Positions 46,004 through 57,614 of a stretch of DNA of 64,000 bases are shown one piece after another (position 1 is the stretch's first letter; each line of letters starts with the position of its first letter). The notes under the pieces are model-generated. The model ran no database searches. It saw only the letters and a list, made by a program, of their open reading frames with translations, and was not told where the DNA came from. The stretch is from positions 8,225,947 to 8,289,946 of the forward strand of contig NC_044509.1 in assembly GCF_902362185.1 (NCBI RefSeq), written 5' to 3'. The position numbers and the translations under genes are program-made. This DNA comes from Chanos chanos. Its lineage: Eukaryota > Chordata > Actinopteri > Gonorynchiformes > Chanidae.

Positions 46004-48394
46004 CTCGAAGGACAGATCAGCATCCTCCTCCTGATCTTTCTTTTCTCTCTGTACAGTTCCTGCACGACTCACATTCACCAGTGTGTTCTGACTGTAAGGC
46101 CTGACAAACTTGATGTCACTCATCCTGGAATCAGTTGTTCCACACATCTCATAATTATATACGCGCTGTAAAGTACCATCAGCATAGACTGGTGGGTAAT
46201 ATGGAATCACTGGTAGATTTGGTGCAGATTTATAAAATAACCTGTTCTGCCTCCATCTATAGATTTTGACTGAAATGATGGCAATTAGTGAGAAAATGAA
46301 GAGTACTGAAACCACAGCCAGAGCCAAAATTAAATAAAAGGTCAGATTGTCACTGTATGTTGTGTCATGGTTAAAGTTGGTGAACTCTGAGATGACCTCA
46401 GGGAAACTGTCGGCCACGGCAACATTGACAATGACTGTAGCTGAACGAGAGGGTTGTCCATTATCTTCCACCACAACAGTGAGTCTGTGTTTTACAGCAT
46501 CTTTATCAGTGACCTGACGCACTGTTCTGATTTCTCCATTCTGTGCTCCAACTTCAAACAGAGCCCTGTCTGTGGCTTTCTGTAGTTTATAGGAGAGCCA
46601 GGCATTCTGTCCAGAGTCCACATCAACAGCCACAACTTTAGTGACAAGGTAGCCAACATCTGCTGAACGAGGCACCATTTCAGCTACCACTGAGCTGCTT
46701 GTCTGCACAGGGTATAGAATCTGAGGTGCATTGTCGTTCTGGTCCTGGATGAAAATATTCAGTGTTGTATTGCTGCTTAGAGGGGGTGAGCCCCCATCTT
46801 GAGCTTTCACTTGTACTTTGAATGATTTTAGTTGTTCAAAATCAAATGATTTCACAGCATAAATGACTCCACTGTCTGAATTTATTGAGACATATGACGT
46901 TAGAGGAGCTCCATTTAATTCACCATCATTAATTAAATAAGATACCCTTGCGTTTGGTCCCCAGTCAGCATCCTCAGCTTTAACAGAAATGATAGAGACA
47001 GATGGGGAATTGTTCTCCTGGACATATGCGTTATAAGTTTGCTGTTGGAACTGAGGTGCATGGTCATTCACATCTGAAATTTTTATGGTTATAATCTCTT
47101 TACTTGAAAGAGAAGGGCTGCCTCTATCCACTGCAGTAATTGTTATATTATATTCTTGTGTCTGTTCTCTGTCCAGTGTTGAATCCGTCATCAGATTGTA
47201 CTCGTTTGTCAAGGACGATTCTATTTTGAATGGAAGATTTCGATCTATAGAGCATGTGACCCTACCATTGTCGCCAGAGTCAAGGTCTTGGACATTGATC
47301 ATGGCAACAACTGTGCCAATACCTGCATTCTCGGGTAGATCACTAGAAAACGACATAATAGTTATTTTTGGCGCATTATCGTTTACATCTATGACATCAA
47401 TCAAAATTTCACTCGAATCGGTGAAGCCTCCATGATCTTGAGCAGTTACTTTGATCTTAAATTGCTTGAATCTTTCATAATCTATTTCGCCTGTTACTCG
47501 AACCTCACCTGATTCAGAATCGATGGCGAATAAAGCTTTTACACTCGCACTTGGATGCTCAAAAGAATATCGAATATTATGACTTGACTCATCAGCATCC
47601 GTTGCGCTCACTGTTGTGACGAGAGTACCTTTCGCCGCATTTTCGACAACAGATGTCTTGTATGACGACTGGCTGAACACGGGGACATTATCGTTAGCAT
47701 CAAGAACTAAGACATGAATTTTCACAGTTCCCGATCTTTGAGGTTTTCCGCCGTCGACAGCAGTAAGCATTAAGTAATGGTTCGTTTTCTTTTCTCTATC
47801 TAGCGCGGTTTGAAGAACCATCTCTACATTTTTACTGCCATCTGCTCTACTTTGAATGTTAAGATTAAAATGATCAGTTGGATGGAGCGTATATTTCTGC
47901 AAAGCATTTATACCAACATCTGGATCTATCGCACTCTCTAAAGAAAAGCGTGCTCCCGGAGGGGATCCCTCGCTAATCTCAAATTCTTTCTCACCCTTTG
48001 GAAATACGGGGCTGTTGTCGTTGATGTCCAGTATTTCCACAATTACGCGATGAAGCTCCATCGGATTTTCTAATATCACATTGAAGCTGACACTGCAAGC
48101 CAGCAGTTCCCCACACAACTGTTCACGATCTATTCTTTCTTTGACGATTAAATGCCCTTTCTCTCTATCCAGTCCAATGTAATCGCTTCCGCCTGCAGTG
48201 AAAACCCGTGCTTTTCCCGAAACCAGTCTTTTAGGGTCCAGCCCAAGGTCCGTGCCAATATTTCCAACAAAAGATCCTACAGTCATTTCCTCGGGAATAG
48301 AGTAGCGGATCTGTCCCGCTACTAGATGAAGCGACAATGTCAACACCATGACGATGTGCAATGGCCATATTTGAAACCAGCCTTTTCTTCTCAT
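46004..48394 (-). CDS. pcdh2ab: A5: ab-type clustered protocadherin variable exon
   Basis: 797 codons; signal peptide 1-27 ([10 protein letters not shown]). EC1 has [13 protein letters not shown] and loop [10 protein letters not shown]2 opens with the unusual [14 protein letters not shown]; the EC2 end is DANDNVP where A1, A2 and A4 have DVNDN. EC3 has [14 protein letters not shown] and [10 protein letters not shown]4 shares LMTD and [11 protein letters not shown] with A4. EC5 reads [15 protein letters not shown]. The tail has [13 protein letters not shown], with Asp for the usual Glu. Donor GTGAGA at 46003-45998; 37 open codons follow in the intron. A 29-nt piece of its EC4 coding sequence (47300-47328) occurs again, exactly, at 49133-49161 upstream of the gene. 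Confidence 0.96.
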
Positions 48395-48647
48395 TTTGAT
48401 GTTTCAGCGACGTACTGAGTAAACTGAATTATCACTCGATCAAATCATCCACAGACAGAAATGCAATACAATTTTTCAACTGTTACAACCCTATTTTGAT
48501 GAAAGTTCAAACGAAATTCGTTGTGATTCTCCTGGTAGCCGAGGCTGCATGTTTATCCTTAACCTTTCTGGACACTGAAATTTCAAGTCTCGCATTACAT
48601 ATAGGTTTGGGGAGGATCCACGGTACAATGATGTGCCATGCTAAACG

Positions 48648-48689
48648 CAATGAACAGCGGCGCTCAGGGTTCAAATATAGAACTGCAGT
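48648..48689 (-). promoter_or_regulatory. A5 promoter element (CGCT box, one-base variant)
   Basis: CAATGAACAGCGGCGCTCAG: the A of CACTC is G, so the coding strand reads CTGAGCGCCGCTGTTC, with an extra CpG. The trailing part is TAGAACTGCAGT. It starts 254 bp upstream of the ATG; the downstream TATA-like block is at about 48588-48615. Confidence 0.83.
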
Positions 48690-49086
48690 TGTCGTTCAAA
48701 GAGTTGGACAAAAGGTTACAAAATTCCAAATACGTTAGCAGTCCTTTGGGGATTTGTTTATTTTATTTTCTGTTTCAAAAAGTCAATTATGAAGCAGTTA
48801 ACTAAGAGACACACCACACAGTGGCAATATATGTTCGAACAAAGCAGGAAAGCAAACTGAATAGGTGAATGAATAAGTGGGGTAAGATGTCTTATTTTAT
48901 TCTAGTATAACCCAGTATTATATAGCAATCACTGAGCACATGTGTTTCACATGTGTAATGAATGTAGTGTTTATGAACTAGTGTTTTATTGGACCTTGAC
49001 AGGTATTGGACAGGGCATAGAAGAGAAGTTAAGTAATCTGCACAGACTCTGTTGGAGGAAGCAATCAAGCAATCTATTCTTATTAA

Positions 49087-49093
<7 letters not shown>

Positions 49094-49135
<42 letters not shown>

Positions 49136-49170
49136 GGCAACAACTGTGCCAATACCTGCATATATATATG
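49094..49170. repeat. (TA)n microsatellite containing a 29-nt copy of A5 coding sequence
   Basis: TA run 49094-49132, then 49133-49161 exactly equal to 47300-47328 of A5 (EC4, starts CATGGCAACAACTG, ends ATACCTGCAT), then a short TA run to 49170. Same orientation as the source. Confidence 0.93.
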
Positions 49171-50207
49171 TGTGATTTTTTTTCCATTTAGGTTTCTAGA
49201 GAGTCACTTGTAATATATTGTTTTTAAATGTACGTGCAGCCTCTGATACCAAAACCTTTTTCAAATACAAATGTCAAACAAGAGAACCTACTGGCGGAAG
49301 CACAGGCCCCTCCCTCCATGTTCTGCACCTTGCAAATAGGCAACACCTTTCTAACAAGCACATTCATCTCCAATACTTCACTCTTCCTGCTGATGAGATT
49401 ATGTTGAATTCATGTCTATAATGGGGCCAGTGGTTAAGTTACAGAGAACTGGAGCATTTTAGTATATTCAGTGCTTTACATGAGAGGGAAGGGGAGAGAT
49501 ACTACATATGAAAGAGACATACTCAGAAAAGCACGTCTGATGAAATGTTTCAAGCACGTTAATCTGTGACACACTGTAATATACAGGTCCACACATGCAC
49601 GATTCCATATAATATATAGTACAGAGCTTCGGAAGTGACAATTTTCTATTTACTGTCCGTGCACCTCAGAAAGAAGTACAACAGACAAGTAGATACATTT
49701 TTTAAACAGACAGGTTGTTTTGTTTTAAGTGAACTTAAACATCTTACCTGTGATACAGTATTGGGTATTAAGGAAAGGTAGTGCTACATAAACATTTCCA
49801 ACACACTCGCTCAAGAAAAAAAAAATTAAAAAACAAACACGAGATCATTAAACCGAGCCACAGTAACTGATATTGTACAGGACCTTGTGTGTTCTAATAT
49901 TAACATCACAATATGTTCCTCTATTACTTTATAATTTGGGGTTATTTTAGAGTTAAACAGAAATATTTATCAACCTAATCTGAATGCCATACTGTGTAGG
50001 CAGTGACAGTATGATTTGGGTCATTCCCTTTAATATACTATTACAGAATCCTCTGGAAATAATCTGTGCCAAGCAGCCAGCTCTGTGAGTGAGGTTTCAC
50101 ATGGACCGTTCATGTGTTTTCAGGACCATGGACAACAACCAACATGCTGAGTCTGATAGCACTACACCACTGTCCATGTCCACTACATTCAGTCTGTATT
50201 CATGTTG

Positions 50208-50209
<2 letters not shown>

Positions 50210-50243
<34 letters not shown>

Positions 50244-50266
50244 ACTCACTCACTCACTCACTCACA

Positions 50267-50316
<50 letters not shown>
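50210..50316. repeat. (CT)n(CACT)n(CA)n compound microsatellite
   Basis: Three tracts joined: about 14 CT, about 8 CACT/CTCA, about 23 CA. It is the longest of the homologous spacer microsatellites. Confidence 0.97.
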
Positions 50317-50318
<2 letters not shown>

Positions 50319-51561
50319 GTAAGACTTCAAAATGCATTAAAAGTCTCCATAATATGCTATGGGATGATAAAGGAAATATAGACCAGAGACCCAATGACGG
50401 AACTTATGATCTAAGATGTGTATCAACAAAGTATGAACACCTAACTTACAGGTTTTTATAATAAACTAAAATGACCTGACATACAGCAAAACTTTAACAT
50501 TATTAAACCATAAACCACATGTAATAGAGATTATTTCATCTCATCATAATCAATTACTAGTTTTGAGTTTACAGTGGCTGAGAGTTTTTGCAGCTCTATG
50601 TTTGTTACACTGAGAAACAAATAGCCAATACATATGGAGATTCTAGAGAACATGAAAGAACCACAGCCTCTGAAATGACACCGTACCTCAGGGGAAAAAT
50701 ACAGTTTCTTGGTGATGTTCTTAGAAGGTACTTTGCTGGTTTCAAGACACAGCAGAGTTCAGAAGTTGGATTTAATGTTTTGAGAATGATATACAATAAT
50801 GCATTGATTTCTGATAGTTGTTACGTCTTTTTAATTTCTGAGACAGCCTACCCATATGCAGTGTTTAACACTGAACACTGATATTACTGTGAAGTAATCA
50901 CACTCATGTTACTGTGAACTGTATCCTTGCTTACCCCAGACTGTTGGTTTGAACATCAGTAAAACCATCAACTGCGTTGCTAAAAACAGTGAGGATTCAT
51001 GACACAGGGTCATGCAAAACAATCCAAGCCACAGTAAATAATGTAAATGTTTGAAGGATATTCATTTAACATTAGACTGAGACATAAAGGTGAGTAGTGT
51101 GTGAAGATAGGATAACAGCTCCCTCTAATCATTCATACAACTATATATTAAGGCTGAATATAGCTGAACAGCTATTTTGATGCCCTTTTCAATATTTCAC
51201 GGGAGAAAAAAAAAGGAAAAAAAAAACCAGACACTTGAATGCTTGAATAATCGTCCAATATGGATGTGTGAATAAACCGATTGGTGACATACACAGGAGC
51301 ATCTCTGCAAGAAAGAACACTGGGCTGGTGTGAATGTTGGGGGAGAGGAGAAAGTGGGTCAGTGTGCTGTGTTGATCTGTGCAGGACAGAGAACGGTGCA
51401 AGGAAAGGCACAGAACTACTTACACACACTCGTGTAGTTGAGATACAAAAATGTGGATAAATCCTCTTTCTTTATGCGTATTTAGACAAAGACTATGTGA
51501 ATGACATTACAACTTGTTGTAAATGAAAAAAAGAGAAAGCAAGCAGAGGAGATCCTTCGCA

Positions 51562-51607
51562 TTCATGGAATGCACTGTGTTGTGTTCATGGCATGCACTG
51601 TGTTGTG
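51562..51607. repeat. 23-bp tandem duplication
   Basis: TTCATGGAATGCACTGTG and TTCATGGCATGCACTGTG begin two adjacent 23-bp copies with one difference, 130-170 bp past the A6 donor. Confidence 0.85.
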
Positions 51608-51734
51608 CTTCTTCAAATTTGATAACACTATTACGTCGGCTTAAAGGAGGTCAGAGGAGAAAAAGCTAAACACAATAACTGCAGTGAATGCAGGTGAAGG
51701 ACAAATCGGAAAAGACAGAGAAAGAATGTCTCAC

Positions 51735-54125
51735 CTCTAAAGACAGATCAGCATCCTCCTCCTGTTCTTTCTTTTCTCTCTGTACAGTTCCTGCACGACT
51801 CACATTCACCAGTGTGTTCTGACTGTAAGGCCTGACAAACTTGATGTCACTCATCCTGGAATCAGTTGTTCCACACATCTCATAATTATACACGCGCTGT
51901 AAAGTACCATCGGCGTAGACTGGTGGGTAATATGGAATCACTGGTAGATTCGGTGCAGATTTATAAAATAACCTGTTCTGTCTCCATCTATAGATTTTGA
52001 CTGAAATGATGGCAATTAGTGAGAAGATGAAGAGTACTGAAACCACAACCAGAGCCAAAATTAAATAAAAAGTCAGATTGTCACTGTATGTTGTGTCATG
52101 GTTAAAGTTGGTGAGCTCTGAGATGACCTCAGGGAAACTGTCGGCCACAGCAACATTGACAATGACTGTAGCTGAACGAGAGGGTTGTCCATTATCTTCC
52201 ACCACAACAGTGAGTCTGTGTTTCACAGCATCTTTATCAGTGACCTGACGCACTGTTCTGATTTCTCCATTCTGTGCTCCAACTTCAAACAGAGCCCTGT
52301 CTGTGGCTTTCTGTAGTTTATAGGAGAGCCAGGCATTCTGTCCAGAGTCCACATCAACAGCCACAACTTTAGTGACAAGGTAGCCAACATCTGCTGAGCG
52401 AGGCACCATTTCAGCTACCACTGAGCTGCTTGTCTGCACAGGGTATAGAATCTGAGGTGCATTGTCGTTCTGGTCTTGGATGAAAATATTAAGTGTTGTA
52501 TTGCTGCTTAGAGGAGGTGAGCCCCCATCTTGAGCTTTCACTTGTATTTTGAACGATTTTAGTTGTTCAAAATCAAATGATTTAACAGCATAAATGACTC
52601 CACTGTCTGAATTTATTGACACATATGATGTTAGAGGGTGTCCGTTTAAATCTCCATCATTAATGAAATAAGACACTCTGGCATTTGGTCCCCAGTCAGC
52701 ATCTTCAGCTTTAACAGAAATGATAGAGGAAGATGGGGAATTGTTCTCGAAAACAAAAGCAGTATAAATTTGCTGTTCGAATTGGGGTGCATGGTCATTG
52801 ACATCTGATATTTTTAAGGTTAATACCTCTTTAGTTGAAAGTGATGGACTGCCTCCATCAACTGCAGTTATGGTTATATTATATTCTTGTGTCTGTTCTC
52901 TATCTAGTGTTGAATCTGTCACGAGACTGTAGTCATTAGTTAACGACGATTCTATTTTGAAGGGCAGAGTCCGATCTACAGAACAGGTGACCCTGCCATT
53001 GTCGCCAGAGTCCAGATCTTGGACATTGATTATGGCAACAACTGTGCCAAGACCTGCGTCCTCGGGAAGAGCACCAGAAAACGACATAATAGTTATTTTG
53101 GGCGTATTATCATTTACATCGATGACATCAATTAAAATTTCGCTTGAATCAGTTAAGCCTCCATGATCTTTAGCAGTTACTTTAATTTTAAATTGCTTGT
53201 ATTTTTCGTAATCTATTTCCCCTGCCAACCGAACCTCACCTGATTCAGAATCGATTGTAAACAAAGCTTTTACGCTCGCGCTTGGATGTTCAAAATAATA
53301 CTGAATATTATGACTTGACTCATCCGCATCCGTTGCGCTCACTGTTGTGACAAGGGTCCCTTTCGCTGCATTTTCAATAACAGATGTCTTGTAGGTCGAC
53401 TGGCTGAAAACGGGAACGTTATCATTAGCATCAAGAACTAAAACATGAATTTTCACAGTTCCTGATCTTTGAGGTTTTCCACCGTCGACAGCAGTTAGCG
53501 TTAAGTAATGGTTCGTTTTCTTCTCTCGGTCGAGAGCGGTTTGAAGAACCATCTCTACATTCTTACTGCCATCTGTTCTGCTTTGAATGTTTAGATTAAA
53601 ATGATCAGTTGGATGCAAGGTATATTTCTGTAAGGTATTAATACCAACATCTGGATCAATCGCACTCTCTAACGAAAAGCGTGCTCCAGGAGGGGATCCC
53701 TCACTAATTTCCAGTTGTATTTCACCCTTTGGAAATACAGGGCTATTGTCGTTGATATCCAGTATATCCACATTAACGCGATAAAGCTCTATCGGGTTTT
53801 CTAGTATAACATTAAAGCTGATACTGCATGCCGATAAATCCCCACATAACTGCTCACGGTCTATTCTTTGTTTCACGATCAAATCCCCTTTCTCCCTGTT
53901 CAGTCCAACATATTCGCTGCCGCCAGCAGTGAAAACTCGTGCTTTTCCCGAAACCAGTCTTTTCGGGTCCAGCCCAAGGTCCGTGCCAATGTTTCCAACA
54001 AAAGATCCTACAGTCATTTCCTCGGGAACAGAGTAGCGGATCTGTCCCGTCGCTATATGAGCAGACAGTGTTAACGCCATGACGATGCACAATGGAAATA
54101 ACTGAATAAAGCCTTTTCTTCTCAT
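51735..54125 (-). CDS. pcdh2ab: A6: ab-type clustered protocadherin variable exon
   Basis: 797 codons from the ATG at 54125 (MRRKGFIQLF). The frame is open nine codons further upstream, but only to a TTG, so that extension is rejected. Signal peptide 1-27 (SAHIATG); mature start QIRYSVPEEM. EC1 has [17 protein letters not shown] and loop LCGDLSAC. EC2 opens [16 protein letters not shown]3 has GEVRLAGEIDYEKYK. EC4 has [13 protein letters not shown] and SVDRTLPF. EC5 starts with the individual QQIYTAFVFENNSPSSSIIS. The stalk reads SELTNFNHD for SEFTNFNHD, the helix LILALVVVSV. Tail ends ADLSLE, from a GAG preceded by TTA, at donor GTGAGA (51734-51729). The frame runs 22 codons into the intron. 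Confidence 0.96.
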
Positions 54126-54380
54126 TTTCCTTCTCAACGACGTAACGATCAAACTAAGTAATCACAAGATCCAGATTTCCGAAAGAAAATATAGAGTTGA
54201 ATTCTTTGAGTAGTCAAAACATTGTTATGATGTGAGATAGATACGAATTCCTTGTGATTCTGCTGGTCGTGTGGGCGAACATCATTGCGCTGTACCTCCC
54301 CAAGATCCTGAATTTTAAAGTCTCGTATTGCGTATGGGTTTGGGAAGGGCCTAAGCTACAACGTTGTACAATGCTTAACG

Positions 54381-54422
54381 CAATAAACAGCGGCACTCAG
54401 GGTTCAAATACAGTACTGCAGT
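54381..54422 (-). promoter_or_regulatory. A6 promoter element (CGCT box)
   Basis: CAATAAACAGCGGCACTCAG: one change (TGAAC to TAAAC) in the 5' flank of the core, so the coding strand reads CCGCTGTTTATTG. The trailing TACAGTACTGCAGT is intact. It starts 256 bp upstream of the ATG. Confidence 0.85.
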
Positions 54423-54819
54423 AGTTGACTGAAGAATTGCATAACAGTTTGCCCAAGAGTTAGCGAATATTTCAGCAGGCACTCACTGGTTTATTTACAT
54501 TAATGCCAGTTAAAAACGCCAATCTTAAAGCAGTTAAATAAGAGACATTTCATTCTATGATGATATATGTCTTAACAAATTAGGAGAGCAAGCTGAATGA
54601 GTAAAAGTATGACAGGTAATATGCCTTATCTTATTACAGTGCAACTCATTATTCCATAGCAATCACAGAGTATGAATGTGTGACTTTATGAACTAGGGTT
54701 CTTTGTGGATCTTGGGAGATATTCTGCAGTGCAGAGTACAAGAGTCTCCATGGACTCTATTGGAGAAAGTCATCTATTTGTGAAGAAGCATTCACACAAA
54801 TGAAGACAATAAATTGAGA

Positions 54820-54847
54820 CCCCCCCCCCCCCCCCCCCCAAAAAAAA
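54820..54847. repeat. Homopolymer pair: C20 then A8
   Basis: A 20-base C run followed by eight A. On the coding strand this is T8 G20. The length may not be exact, since such runs are error-prone in sequencing. Confidence 0.85.
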
Positions 54848-56170
54848 GTACATGTAGCCTAAGACACAAATAGGTTTTTTGAATAAATATCTCACACAAA
54901 AAACTTCTGCTGCAGAAAGTAGCAGCTCCTCCCATTGTGTCTTGCAGCTTACCAAGGGCCAACACCTTTCCCACCATGCCTCCCCATCTGTAACACTTAA
55001 CTCTTCCTGCTCATGAGATCATGTGGATGTGTACAGTTCTTACACTGTCAGCAACAGATATCACCCATGCCTAGCTTGTCTTTATACTGTAGCAGGTGTG
55101 AGATTATTTTTTCCCTTCCTCTAATGTATTCACATCCATATTATGTGCAATATTCCATGAAAAATATATTTTTAAAGGTTAAATTCCCCAGTGATTAGGT
55201 TAAAGACAACTGGATCATTTCAGTATATCTGATACCATGTCTTAGAGGAAAGAGGAGAGAGATACTTCATATGAGAGGGACAGACATACTCAGAGAAGTA
55301 TGTCTAATGAAATGTTTCCAGAATGCTGATGTATGACAGACTGCAATATGCAAATCCATGAAGACATAGACTACGTATAATATGTAATGGTGAGCTTCAA
55401 AAGTGACATGATTGTATTTTTACTGTAAATGCACCTCAGAAAGAAGTACACCAGTGAGGTAGACACAACTTTAAAAAAACAAACAAACATGGTTTTCTTT
55501 TAACTGAAATGAAAAAAATATTCGGTACATGAGAAATTGCAATGTTCTATACATTTTCCTTAACCACTCTCTCAAGAAAAGAGAAAAAGCAAATCTGTGG
55601 TTTGCATTTAGGAATGAAACGTTTGATCATAATGCCAAGCTACAATAACTGATATTGATCAGGATATTGAGTGTTCTAGCCTTACAATATATCTCTCCAT
55701 TTTCTCCAAATTATGGCAATGAATGAAAAGTAATAATAAAAATAAAGAAAAAAGATATCCACAAATGTAAGACATAAGCCACAAGGTCAACCACATTATG
55801 GTGAATATCAGTGGTCAGTGGTCCATGAATAGTCATAGATTGTAGGACTTGCAGCCGGTGACTGGTGTGAGGAATCTTCCATAATAACAATATTATTTGG
55901 CCCATTTGCCTCAATATATTGCTACAGAATCACCTTATTTACAGGTGCAAATAATCTTTCAACCAATAGCAAATCATAGAATTCCTCAGGGCTGTCATGG
56001 CCACAGCTCTGTGAGTGAACATTCAGCACATGGACCTGCTGAGTGCTTTCAGAAGCATGGACTACAGTGATCATAGTGAGTGTGAGAACATGTCATATGT
56101 CCACCACTTTCAGTTTGTATTCACAAAATCCCTCTGTCCGTCTCTCTTTCTGTCTCTCTCTCGTGGACCC

Positions 56171-56203
56171 GCACACACACACACGCGCGCGCACACACAC
56201 ACA
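56171..56203. repeat. (CA)n with CG patch
   Basis: Short CA/CG mixture preceded by a CT-rich stretch from about 56130; homologous place to other ab-spacer microsatellites, here hardly expanded. Confidence 0.9.
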
Positions 56204-57614
56204 GAATTAGGGTCAAACCTCAAAATGTGATAATGGTTTCCATAATATGCTATGGGATGAAGCAAACCTAGTACAGAGGAAAAAGTGGCTAAATTCATGT
56301 TTGTCATTACATTTCAGCCAACTGTAAATACATAACTTCTTGGTGATTATGACAAAAATGGTCTGAAATACAGCTAAACCCACAAGCCACATTACACCAT
56401 AAACCTCCTGTAATACACGTTACCTCATCTTATCATAATCAGTTACAAAGAAGAGTCGAGTTTACAGTAGAGAATTTTTGCAACTCTGTGTCTTTTAACT
56501 TGAGAAACAAACAGCAAACAAGTACGCAAATTGCAGAGAGCTTCGATGAATCCCACCCTTTCAGTTCTCACAGTGCTTCTTGGGAAAAGTTAAAATTACT
56601 TGGTAATATTCTTAGGAAGTATTTTTGTAGTCTGAAGACACAACAGAGTTTAACAACTGAATTTAGTTGTTTTGAAATGAGCCTTGGTAATGCATTGTTT
56701 TCTGAAAGTTGTCAGGTCATTGTCATTTCAGAACTGGCATACCCAGCTACAGTGTTTAAATCTGAACAGTTAATAACATGTTACTATGAAGTGTATCCTT
56801 CATGGTAATATTTGGTCTGACCATACCACAGAATGTTGTTTTGACCATCGACAAACACTGTCAAAAAAGGACTTTTAGTCTGGGATTTGGGCAGTTTGGG
56901 GGCACTAATAAGAAATTGGAACAAATCTCCAAAGCGCCATGTTTCCTCCTTCAAGTCTAAGAAAACAGACATTGAGATCCACCAACCAAACCTTAAAGTA
57001 AGAATCAACATTCATGACAGTGGATTACGCAAAAAGGACCAAAATATATAAAAGCAATGTCTGAAAGACATTAATCTAATCTCAGATTGAGAGAGGCGAT
57101 CAGTGTGCAAACATAAGATATTCTCCTTTTAATCATTAATAAAGCTATATATTTTAACAATGTCACGGTCCTGATATAGAACTAAACAGTTATTTTGATG
57201 CCCTATTCAAGAATACAAGAAAAAAAAAACAGACAACTATGTTAAAATATTTGTCCTAAATGGACATGTGAATCAACCAATGAGAGAGATGCACAAGAGC
57301 ATCTCTACAACAAAGAACATTGGGCCAGTGTGAATGTGGGAGGAGAAAGTGGGTCAATGTGCTGTGTTGCTATGTGCACGACAGAGGATAGTGCAGGGGG
57401 ATGAACAGAACTAGTTACACACAGTCATATCACTGTGAAAAAGATATGAGGACAAATTCTCTTTCCTAATTAACATCTAGAAATAGACTACATAAGAACT
57501 CCTGGTTATTGATTCTCAGTCATAGCATGAATCTGTCCTGTTCTGAGGACCAAAGTGACTGCAGTGAATACCGGAAAAGGCTAAATAAATCAGGACAGTA
57601 AAAAGATTTCTCAC

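Larger units (their letters stand above)
48690..51734 (-). other. A5-A6 spacer (intron after A6 exon)
   Basis: 3 kb with all common ab-spacer blocks. It has an AT microsatellite with an exon fragment near 49094-49170, a CT/CACT/CA tract near 50210-50316, a 97-codon plus-strand open frame at 50588-50881 (see findings) and a 23-bp tandem duplication at 51562-51607. No gene is supported. Confidence 0.65.
54423..57614 (-). other. A6-A7 spacer (intron after A7 exon)
   Basis: 3.2 kb, no gene. A C20/A8 homopolymer pair lies at 54820-54847. From about 54940 to 57540 it is the near-identical twin of the A7-A8 spacer (60890-63300), with the same ordered blocks, a short CA tract at 56171-56203 and a 106-codon plus-strand open frame at 56488-56808. 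Confidence 0.65.

Noticed and set aside
48496-48738. 80-codon plus-strand open frame over the A5 promoter
   Set aside because: It overlaps the CGCT box and the shared promoter block, its frame is not open in other copies, and it has no recognisable domain.
57286-57308. Inverted repeat AGAGATGC...GCATCTCT in the ab intron block as a conserved RNA hairpin
   Set aside because: Single changes in A1-A6 break the pairing without matching changes on the other arm, so the palindrome itself is not kept.
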